From the NCBI GenBank assembly GCA_005239945.1, contig SBAY01000182.1, forward strand, positions 1 to 5,618: a stretch of DNA of 5,618 bases, read 5' to 3'. A program made the translations under genes and the position numbers. Of the stretch, positions 1-5,522 are shown in pieces (within the stretch, counting starts at the first letter, position 1; each line of letters opens with the position of its first letter). The notes beneath the pieces were generated by a model. The model saw only the letters and a program-made list of their open reading frames with translations. It did not search any database and was not told where the DNA came from. The DNA is from Nitrospira sp. Its GTDB lineage: Bacteria > UBA9089 > CG2-30-40-21 > SBAY01.

Positions 1-1
1 A

Positions 2-2818
2 ACGATTAGTTTCCCACCTGCTGGCTATGTGACCAACGCGGGAACAATAGCCGTCACCGGGAGTGTGACGGATACATCAGGAATTTCAACGGTAATGGTC
101 AATGGAGTTCCAGCGAACATAGTTGGGTCTGATTTTACCGCCGCGATTACCTTAACTCAGGAAGGCACAAATACCATCCTGGCCACGGCAAGGGATAAGG
201 CAGGAAATATAGGCACAGCCTCGGTGGCAGTCATTTACGACATAACACCACCAATCATAAACATCATCTTCCCTGAAAACGGCTATATGACTAACCAGGG
301 GACAATGATAGTAAGAGGGACTGTAACAGAGGCTTATGGTCTGGCTGAGATAAAGGTAAATGGTATTGTCGGAGAGATAGTTGATTCTGAATTCAGGGCG
401 ACTATTACCTTAACCCAGGGGACAAATACCATTTTAGCCGAAGCAAGGGATAAGGCAGGAAATATAGGCACAACCTCGGTGGCAGCCATTTACGACATAA
501 CACCACCAATCATAAACATCATCTTCCCTGAAAACGGCTATATGACTAACCAGGGGACAATGATAGTCACTGGAACAGTAACTGAGTCATCAGGCACACC
601 AACGGTAACCGTAAATGGTAAGCTGTCCACCATAGAAGGGATAGGGCCGATGTATACCTTTACGGCGACCAATATAAACTTAGTCGAGGGCAATAATCTA
701 ATCACCGCCACGGCTACAGATAGGGCAGGAAATATTAGCACAGATTCGGTAGTTGTAATCTATAAAACAGGACCAGATCTCATTGTTGATAAGATTAGTT
801 TTGAGCCAACATATTTGTATATAGGAGAGATGGCTACTATTACAGCTATAATTAAGAATATAGGAAAGGGGACAGCTTCTCCACCACCTTTTGTATTATT
901 TTATGAAGAAGGATGGGGTACTATTACAGAGAAGCGCCCTAATTATTCTATTCCTTCTGCTGGGACTGTATCCGAAATTGCCTCATGGAAACCCCTTATT
1001 TCAGGAACTCGAACTATAGTTGTTTCAGTAGGTACGGTATCAGATGAATTAGATATAACAAATAACCGTGCTACGGCAACAGTCTATGTTTCTCCTCTTG
1101 CTGAATTTAAAGTCAATATTGAGCCGGAGTTCACACTAAAGATTAAAAGGGCAGAATATCCTTTTTGGGTAACTGTTGTAGCTAAAGATATTAATAGAGG
1201 TACTTTTACTGCTTATACGGGTTCAGTAAGTTTAACTCTCAATCTTCCAATGGCCACTATTTCTCCTGCAATTGTTACAGGATTTAACAACGGCGTCTGG
1301 AAAGGTATTGTAACCGCAGGAACTTATACTACCCCTGCAACTGTTAGTCTGCTAGCAAAGGATGTTGTTAATCCTACAAAATTTGGTACAAGCACTGAAT
1401 TTGAGATATTAGAGAAAGTAGAGATAAATGTCCCTTATGGTAGCAGGACAATAATTTATGATGGTTCAATAACTACTACAGAGTGGGCAGATGCTACTGT
1501 TATAAAATTTGCAGGAGGGGCATCACCAGGGGTAATTTGTTATCTTAAAGAAAATCCGGGGACTTTATCTATAGCCCTTGATGTGGATGATTTCAGCGGC
1601 ATGCAGGATGTAGAAATTGGCTTTGATACGGATTTAAATGGTAGCTCAACTGAAACGGATAGGCGAATAAAAATAGTCAGAGCAGGTACTCTTACCGTAT
1701 ATAAATCAACAGATGAACAAGGATCACTTGGAAACCCCAACCTTTATATTCTTGGAATTGGAGCAGGAGGACAAAGAGTATGGGTAGAAATTGGTATCCC
1801 TTATTCAGAGATTGGAATTATAGCAGAACAACCTAAAAAATTAGGAATACTTTTGTTTGTAACGCTTAGCACGACACCTGGTTCGTATGTTTTTCCAGAT
1901 AAGGCAAACCTTTATATTCCACCAGACAACTGGGCATTGTTATATTCTTCGGATAAGTGGGGTAGTGCAGATAAAAGTAAAGCACCAATTCTGTTACCTC
2001 CCTTACCTACACCTGAAGAAAAAACAATTTTGCCGAGTGCTACCCAGATAATTAGTCCTTCCACTGGTGGCACAGTAACATTAGTCACTCAAGAAGGAAT
2101 AACCTGGATTAAAATACCACCAGATGCCTTGCCAGAGGAGGCACAGGTAAATATCCGTGTATTAAATCCACAACAAGGTAAATTATCCAAATCATGGTTT
2201 AATCTTCGCTATAATCCCACTGCCTTACCAATTCCCATAGATGTGGCAAATACATATCGAGAATTTACGGCTATATCTACTTCAAAAAAGAATATTACTA
2301 AAATTAATGAAAATACATTTATGACTATCATCCTTCCCTATAAAGACACAGACCCTGATGATGGAATAGTCGATGGCACAAATATTAGGGTAGAAAATTT
2401 GAAGATATTTAGATTAAATGAGACGGCTGAGCGTTGGGAGGTAGTATCTGATTCTTACCCGGTTATATTTAAAAAGCAGGTAATGGCTAACATTAAAGAA
2501 TTTGGCAAATATGCTGTTATGGGTTATTCAAATATAACAGACCTATCTTATGTAATAGTTTATCCCAACCCATTTTATCCCTTCAGCAATAAAAACTTAA
2601 TTTTTGGCAACTTACCTGATAATGCAGATTTAACTGTTACAATTTATACTATTGCTGGAGAAGAGGTCTGGAGTTATTATAAAAAGAAAGGAACTGGTGC
2701 CTCTGTCTCCTGGGATGGTAGAAATAATTGGGGACAAGAGGTAGCCAGTGGAATTTATATCTATAGAATTAAAGGGACGATTGGTAAAAAAACAGGTAAA
2801 ATTGGGGTAATTAAATAG
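2..2818 (+). CDS. Large secreted multi-domain Ig-like/CARDB/CBM9-like protein with T9SS-like C-terminal domain (5' partial)
   Basis: The reading frame is open from base 2, so the true start lies upstream. The GTG at 29 is an internal Val that aligns with Met in the motif GYMTNQGT of the later repeats. Counting residues from that GTG, the 929-residue part contains: about 2.8 Ig-like repeats of roughly 85 residues (to about 246; motifs FPENGYMTN, ARDKAGNIGT, like glucodextranase domain B/bacterial Ig domains); a CARDB-type domain (250-354, starting PDLIVDKISFEP, ending DITNNRATATVYV); another Ig-like domain (about 358-462); a CBM9/DOMON-like beta-sandwich (about 475-650, with an acidic DTDLNG loop at 533-538); a ZU5-like segment (about 670-832, IPPDALPEE, plus a DTDPDDG calcium-type loop at 773-779); and a FlgD-Ig/T9SS type A-like terminal domain (841-929, YPNPF, VTIYTIAGEEV, WDGRN, SGIYIYRI). 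No membrane anchor is visible. It probably acts outside the cell in adhesion or glycan binding; no catalytic domain is seen. The domain classes are firm, the biological role is unknown. Confidence 0.9.
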   Translation, partial: TISFPPAGYVTNAGTIAVTGSVTDTSGISTVMVNGVPANIVGSDFTAAITLTQEGTNTILATARDKAGNIGTASVAVIYDITPPIINIIFPENGYMTNQGTMIVRGTVTEAYGLAEIKVNGIVGEIVDSEFRATITLTQGTNTILAEARDKAGNIGTTSVAAIYDITPPIINIIFPENGYMTNQGTMIVTGTVTESSGTPTVTVNGKLSTIEGIGPMYTFTATNINLVEGNNLITATATDRAGNISTDSVVVIYKTGPDLIVDKISFEPTYLYIGEMATITAIIKNIGKGTASPPPFVLFYEEGWGTITEKRPNYSIPSAGTVSEIASWKPLISGTRTIVVSVGTVSDELDITNNRATATVYVSPLAEFKVNIEPEFTLKIKRAEYPFWVTVVAKDINRGTFTAYTGSVSLTLNLPMATISPAIVTGFNNGVWKGIVTAGTYTTPATVSLLAKDVVNPTKFGTSTEFEILEKVEINVPYGSRTIIYDGSITTTEWADATVIKFAGGASPGVICYLKENPGTLSIALDVDDFSGMQDVEIGFDTDLNGSSTETDRRIKIVRAGTLTVYKSTDEQGSLGNPNLYILGIGAGGQRVWVEIGIPYSEIGIIAEQPKKLGILLFVTLSTTPGSYVFPDKANLYIPPDNWALLYSSDKWGSADKSKAPILLPPLPTPEEKTILPSATQIISPSTGGTVTLVTQEGITWIKIPPDALPEEAQVNIRVLNPQQGKLSKSWFNLRYNPTALPIPIDVANTYREFTAISTSKKNITKINENTFMTIILPYKDTDPDDGIVDGTNIRVENLKIFRLNETAERWEVVSDSYPVIFKKQVMANIKEFGKYAVMGYSNITDLSYVIVYPNPFYPFSNKNLIFGNLPDNADLTVTIYTIAGEEVWSYYKKKGTGASVSWDGRNNWGQEVASGIYIYRIKGTIGKKTGKIGVIK
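188..312 (+). repeat. Near-identical 125-bp internal repeat, copy 1
   Basis: This segment spans the end of one Ig-like repeat and the start of the next (ARDKAGNIGT through to GYMTNQGTMIV). It matches 443-567 at 123 of 125 positions, with differences only at 218/473 (G/A) and 231/486 (T/C). The offset is exactly 255 bases (85 codons), so the reading frame is kept. The sequence just outside the shared block diverges sharply, for example the loop and middle strands of each repeat unit. Confidence 0.9.
443..567 (+). repeat. Near-identical 125-bp internal repeat, copy 2
   Basis: Second copy of the block at 188-312, two mismatches in 125 bases. It joins the second and third visible Ig-like units. 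Identity this high at the domain junction, beside much lower identity in the domain cores, points to recent unequal exchange or gene conversion rather than simple protein-level constraint (inference). Confidence 0.9.
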
Positions 2819-2823
2819 GTTGT

Positions 2824-2924
2824 TTAGGCTGTAAAGGTTTAGGTTATGGATAGAAAAATAAAGAGGTAAGTAATCTTATCCTGTGAGGTTTTCCTACCTA
2901 ACAGACTAACACCCTATAGCCTAA
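2824..2924. repeat. Weak inverted repeats in the 118-bp gap between the first two genes
   Basis: TTAGGCT (2824-2830) pairs with AGCCTAA (2918-2924), with some extra pairing inward. Nested inside, AGGTAAG (2864-2870) pairs with CTTATCCT (2875-2882) around a TAAT loop with one bulged base. There is no T-run typical of an intrinsic terminator, so the two genes may still be co-transcribed. Function unknown. Confidence 0.3.
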
Positions 2925-2930
2925 TGAGGA
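2925..2930 (+). promoter_or_regulatory. Ribosome binding site for the PorV-like gene
   Basis: TGAGGA lies 6 bases before the ATG at 2937, a good Shine-Dalgarno match and spacing. It supports this start, which also places a clean signal peptide at the N-terminus. Confidence 0.7.
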
Positions 2931-2936
2931 AATTAA

Positions 2937-3650
2937 ATGAAAAAAATACTTAGTGGAACAATTTTATTACTTATTCTAATTAATTTTGCTTATGCAGAGG
3001 AAAAAACTACGGCTATTGGTCGGGCATTTATTAAGCCTGGCCTTACTGCACGGGCACTTGGTTTAGGAGAGGCATTTACCGGGTTGAGTGATGATTTGAA
3101 TGCGGTTAGTTATAATCCCGCTGGTTTAAGCCAGTCTGATAATCGACAGTTTTCTATTATGCATATCCGCTGGTTTGAAAATATCTACCAGGAATATATA
3201 GGCTATATTCATCCATTAGGTAAAAGATTGGGTGTCGGAGCAGTCAGTTTTGTTTTTTTACATCTGGATGATGCCATAGAACGAGATGAGTTTGGTAAGG
3301 AAATTAACCGCTATCGGAATTATGATTTAGCCACCACATTATCCTATGCTTACACAATAGATAACCTATCCCTTGGATTTAATACAAAATATCTTATCCA
3401 GCACTATGGAACTATCTCTAATACCGGCCTTGGATTTGATATTGGAATGCTTTATCATTATAAACCATGGAGATTTGGTCTGGTTTATCAAAATTTAGGT
3501 AAAAAGGTTATCTTTAGGGAAATAGGTGATGTCCTTCCTGATAAATTTCGAATTGGTATTGGGTATGAGTGGAACGGAATTATTACCCTTTTAGATGTAG
3601 AAAAGGTAAAAGGCGAAGATACAAAATATAATTCTGGTGTAGAATATTAG
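2937..3650 (+). CDS. PorV/PorQ-family (UPF0164) outer membrane beta-barrel protein, cut short by an in-frame TAG
   Basis: Predicted outer membrane barrel protein of the PorV/PorQ (UPF0164, FadL-like) family. In characterised type IX secretion systems PorV carries cargo at the outer membrane by binding its C-terminal domain; many family members outside Bacteroidetes have no proven role. Residues 1-20 form a signal peptide (MKK, a hydrophobic stretch, then AYA before Glu21). The family signature follows: GLTARALGLGEAFTGLSDD (35-53) and VSYNPAGLSQ (57-66), then alternating amphipathic strands. The frame stops at codon 238 (TAG, 3648-3650) right after GVEY, where the family commonly has a Trp (EYW). 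One base change, TGG to TAG, would explain it, since the same frame continues through a matching C-terminus to 3821 (294 codons in all). As it stands the 237-residue product lacks its last strands and is probably non-functional. A sequencing error or amber readthrough would restore it. The gene follows a protein with a T9SS-like terminal domain by 118 bases. Confidence 0.85.
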   Translation: MKKILSGTILLLILINFAYAEEKTTAIGRAFIKPGLTARALGLGEAFTGLSDDLNAVSYNPAGLSQSDNRQFSIMHIRWFENIYQEYIGYIHPLGKRLGVGAVSFVFLHLDDAIERDEFGKEINRYRNYDLATTLSYAYTIDNLSLGFNTKYLIQHYGTISNTGLGFDIGMLYHYKPWRFGLVYQNLGKKVIFREIGDVLPDKFRIGIGYEWNGIITLLDVEKVKGEDTKYNSGVEY

Positions 3651-3821
3651 TTTTTGGATAAAAGAATAGTCGTTCGTGGCGGAGGGATGTTTAGCAAAAA
3701 AGAAAGTGATTTTGTAGGAGGTTGTGGTGCTAAATTAGGGTATGCACATCTTGACTATGCCTATTTAAGAAATGATGAATCAGATAGAAAACATCGGGTA
3801 TCAGCAACGATTAAATTTTAG
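3651..3821 (+). pseudogene. Detached C-terminal barrel segment of the PorV-like gene
   Basis: This is the in-frame continuation after the TAG at 3648-3650. It translates from FLDKRIVVRGGGMF through GAKLGYAHLDYAYL to HRVSATIKF and ends at TAG 3819-3821. The alternating glycine-rich and aromatic strands and the final Phe are what the end of an outer membrane barrel of this family looks like. No other stop or frameshift interrupts the 56 codons. The only internal ATG (3687) has no convincing ribosome binding site, so independent translation is unlikely. It is best read as the lost end of the upstream gene, together a 294-codon gene broken at one codon. Confidence 0.85.
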
Positions 3822-3836
3822 TAACTATTGATGGGA

Positions 3837-3878
3837 TGATAAGGGATGTTGATATGATAACTAACATCGTTCTTATCA
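3837..3878. repeat. Stem-loop shortly after the PorV-like reading frame
   Basis: TGATAAG (3837-3843) pairs with CTTATCA (3872-3878), and GATGTT (3845-3850) pairs with AACATC (3863-3868), leaving a small asymmetric internal bulge and a 12-base loop. It starts 15 bases after the stop at 3821. There is no following T-run, so it is a weak terminator candidate or an mRNA 3'-end-protecting structure. Confidence 0.45.
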
Positions 3879-3910
3879 AGATAATTGAAGTAAAAATGAA
3901 GATAGACTGG

Positions 3911-4016
3911 AGTTTCGTGAATTTATTCAATAGAATCACGAAATCACGAAACTACGAAAGCACGAAAAAATCTATGTTCCTTTTCGTATTTTCTTAAATT
4001 TTGAGTTTTCGTGGTT
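3911..4016. repeat. Palindromic intergenic repeat element built on CACGAAA words
   Basis: The left part carries many CACGAAA words and the right part carries the reverse complement (TTTTCGT at 3981-3987, TTTCGTGGTT at 4007-4016). Perfect or near-perfect pairings are AGTTTCGTGA (3911-3920) with TCACGAAACT (3944-3953), ACGAAAA (3962-3968) with TTTTCGT (3981-3987), and AATCACGAAA (3942-3951) with TTTCGTGGTT (4007-4016, one G-T wobble). These alternatives compete for the same bases. It does not encode a protein. It resembles the dispersed palindromic repeats seen in many uncultured-bacterium genomes (recollection, not a search). Confidence 0.7.
3934..3965. repeat. Four-copy tandem repeat with 8-bp period
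   Basis: Units are AATCACGA (3934), AATCACGA (3942), AACTACGA (3950) and AAGCACGA (3958). The first two are identical, the third and fourth differ only at the third and fourth bases. This is the core of the surrounding palindromic element. There are no spacers, so it is not a CRISPR array. Confidence 0.85.
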
Positions 4017-4160
4017 ATAATTTTTGGCAACTTAGGGTTTAATCTTAACATAGCAATAATTGTTGTCCCTTGTGTTTTCAAGGAATTTCAACCCACTAAA
4101 AATCACGAAAGTCCAGATAGATACAAATAGTGATAAAGGTGTTGATGCAGAATTAATCGG

Positions 4161-4188
4161 TTGTATTCGACCGCGCAATTTTTATAAA
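4161..4188 (+). promoter_or_regulatory. Candidate sigma70-type promoter for the GspF gene
   Basis: TTGTAT (4161-4166) and TATAAA (4183-4188) are separated by 16 bases. A start of transcription near 4195 would give a leader of about 25 bases that still includes the ribosome binding site. In AT-rich DNA such matches arise by chance, so this is only a candidate; it fits the long gap and repeat element separating this gene from the one before. Confidence 0.3.
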
Positions 4189-4203
4189 CGGGATGAAAAA
4201 TAT

Positions 4204-4213
4204 AGAAGGGGAA
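4204..4213 (+). promoter_or_regulatory. Ribosome binding site for the GspF gene
   Basis: AGAAGGGGAA, purine-rich, sits 7 bases before the ATG at 4221. It supports this start, which also gives the family's typical N-terminus (MPRFTYKA). Confidence 0.6.
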
Positions 4214-4220
4214 GAAATAA

Positions 4221-5423
4221 ATGCCGCGATTTACTTATAAAGCCTCTAACCAGGAAGGTAAAATTAGACAAGGGGTATTAGAGGGCGATAAACCCGAACA
4301 GATAATCGAGAAATTAAAGAAACAAAATCTTATACCCATAGAAGTCAAAGAAGAGGTTTTAAAAAAAGGTATTCATGGATTTTTCAGACAGGTAAAGCCT
4401 AAAGATACACTTGCCTTTACTCAACAATTATCAAATTTACTTGGTGCCGGGATGCCTTTGAGTAAAAGTTTGGATGTCTTGGAGAAGTTGACGACAAATC
4501 AAAAATTTAAAATGGCTATCTATGAAATAAAAACAGAGATAGAAAGAGGCAGTACTTTTTCAAATGCCTTAGCTAATCATCCAAAGATTTTCTCACCCCT
4601 TTATATCAATATGGTCAAGGTAGGTGAAACAAGTGGGGCACTGGAGTTGATTTTAGATAGATTAGCCGATTTTTCCGCCCGAGATGAGGATTTTAAGGAA
4701 TATGTCAGGTCGATGATGGTCTATCCTTGTATTCTCATCTTTTTCGGTCTAATGGCGATTACAATTATCCTTACCGTCGTTATTCCCAGATTTATGGTTA
4801 TATTTGAGGAGATGGAACAGAGTCTGCCTTTAATTACCTTGATATTTATCTCTATCAGTAAATTTATCGTTGGCTGGTGGTGGGTAATTTTGGGTATAGG
4901 AATAATGCTGAGCATTGGAATTAGAGGATATATCAAGACTGAGGAGGGTCGCTATGGCTTTGACAAATTCAAATTAACGCTCCCGGTCTTAGGCTCTTTA
5001 ATCGAAATGATAGTCATAAATAGGTTTAGCAAAAGTCTGAGCACTTTATTGAAGGGAGGGGTTGCCTTACTGCCATCTTTACTTATTGTCAAAGAGGCGG
5101 TTGGTAATGCGGTTATTTCAAAAAGTATTGGTGAGATTCAAGGAAGTATAAAAGAAGGGGAAAAAATAGCTACCCCCCTGCGAGCAAGTGGCGTATTTCC
5201 TGACCTTTTGGTTTATATGGTTGCTTGTGGTGAAGAAACAGGTAATTTAGAAGATATGTTAAACAAAGTGGCAGATACCTACGAAATTAAAATCAGGAAT
5301 TCGCTAAGGGCATTGATTGCCTTAATAGAACCCTGTATAATCTTAGGTATGGGTATCTTCGTCGCCTTTATTTTTATATCCATTTTATTACCTATTTTTG
5401 CGATGAGTGAATTGCCGTTTTAA
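4221..5423 (+). CDS. gspF: Type II secretion system F / type IV pilus PilC-family inner membrane protein
   Basis: This is the polytopic inner-membrane platform protein of type II secretion or type IV pilus systems, which couples the cytoplasmic ATPase (GspE/PilB) to pseudopilin assembly. The length of 400 residues is normal for the family. The N-terminus MPRFTYKASNQEGKIRQG is typical. Two homologous T2SSF domains are visible: residues about 63-186 (AFTQQLSNLLGAGMPL, then VGETSG at 134-139) and about 267-388 (NRFSKSLSTLLKGGVALLPSL, then CGEETG at 336-341). Three membrane segments lie at about 166-190, 209-234 and 366-393. No frameshift or missing motif is seen. No other T2SS/T4P gene (gspE, gspG, pilT, pilD) falls inside the window, so whether it serves secretion or pili cannot be decided here; the symbol reflects the family. 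It is set apart from the previous gene by 399 bases and is followed 12 bases later by a terminator-like hairpin, so it may be a single-gene unit. Confidence 0.95.
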   Translation: MPRFTYKASNQEGKIRQGVLEGDKPEQIIEKLKKQNLIPIEVKEEVLKKGIHGFFRQVKPKDTLAFTQQLSNLLGAGMPLSKSLDVLEKLTTNQKFKMAIYEIKTEIERGSTFSNALANHPKIFSPLYINMVKVGETSGALELILDRLADFSARDEDFKEYVRSMMVYPCILIFFGLMAITIILTVVIPRFMVIFEEMEQSLPLITLIFISISKFIVGWWWVILGIGIMLSIGIRGYIKTEEGRYGFDKFKLTLPVLGSLIEMIVINRFSKSLSTLLKGGVALLPSLLIVKEAVGNAVISKSIGEIQGSIKEGEKIATPLRASGVFPDLLVYMVACGEETGNLEDMLNKVADTYEIKIRNSLRALIALIEPCIILGMGIFVAFIFISILLPIFAMSELPF

Positions 5424-5434
5424 AGAAAGAAGGA

Positions 5435-5475
5435 AGAAGTTAGAGGGGAAAAGGAAGATTTCCTATCTAACTTCT
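5435..5475 (+). terminator. Terminator-like hairpin after the GspF gene
   Basis: AGAAGTTAGA (5435-5444) pairs perfectly with TCTAACTTCT (5466-5475). After one mismatch and one G-T wobble the stem continues inward with GGAAA (5447-5451) against TTTCC (5459-5463), closing a 7-base loop. It begins 12 bases after the TAA. The following AATTTCTATTT is only a weak T-tract, so termination may be partial, or the hairpin may mainly protect the mRNA end. Confidence 0.5.
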
Positions 5476-5491
5476 AATTTCTATTTACTGA

Positions 5492-5505
5492 AGTTTCGTG
5501 AATTT
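5492..5505 (+). repeat. 14-bp word shared with the start of the CACGAAA element
   Basis: AGTTTCGTGAATTT here is identical to 3911-3924, the left edge of the palindromic element upstream of the GspF gene. It appears without the rest of that element, immediately before the second repeat element, and may be a remnant. Confidence 0.6.
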
Positions 5506-5522
5506 TGGTGCGATATTAATTT

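Larger units (their letters stand above)
3822..4220. other. 399-bp intergenic region with repeats and a candidate promoter, no credible gene
   Basis: Reading from left to right it holds a stem-loop (3837-3878), a CACGAAA-type palindromic repeat element (3911-4016), an AT-rich stretch with one more isolated CACGAAA word near 4103-4109, and a candidate promoter and ribosome binding site ahead of the next gene. Short open frames at 3896-3997 and 4060-4281 are considered chance readings. Confidence 0.7.

Noticed and set aside
538..741. Reverse-strand open frame of 67 codons inside the secreted protein gene
   Set aside because: It is a mirror of the Ig-like repeat coding sequence; the + strand frame has clear domain homology and internal repeats.
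1540..1740. Reverse-strand open frame of 66 codons inside the secreted protein gene
   Set aside because: It is antisense to the CBM9-like domain, with no recognisable motif or start signal.
3648..3650. Selenocysteine or pyrrolysine insertion at the internal stop
   Set aside because: The codon is TAG rather than TGA, which excludes selenocysteine. A pyrrolysine in a barrel strand where the family has Trp is very unlikely, and nothing here suggests Pyl machinery.
3934..3965. Possible CRISPR array
   Set aside because: Repeats are 8 bases long and directly abutting, with no spacers and no cas genes nearby.
3896..3997. 33-codon open frame with a Phe-rich end
   Set aside because: It runs through the CACGAAA tandem repeat, so its amino acid pattern is imposed by the repeat; no ribosome binding site or family resemblance.
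4060..4281. 73-codon open frame overlapping the start of the GspF gene
   Set aside because: It overlaps the well-supported GspF start by 61 bases in another frame, has no recognisable domain, no good ribosome binding site, and a Lys/Arg-rich composition expected from out-of-frame AT-rich DNA.
4721..4936. Reverse-strand open frame of 71 codons, Ile-rich
   Set aside because: Antisense to the membrane segments of the GspF protein; hydrophobic sense codons often give Ile/Asn-rich antisense frames.
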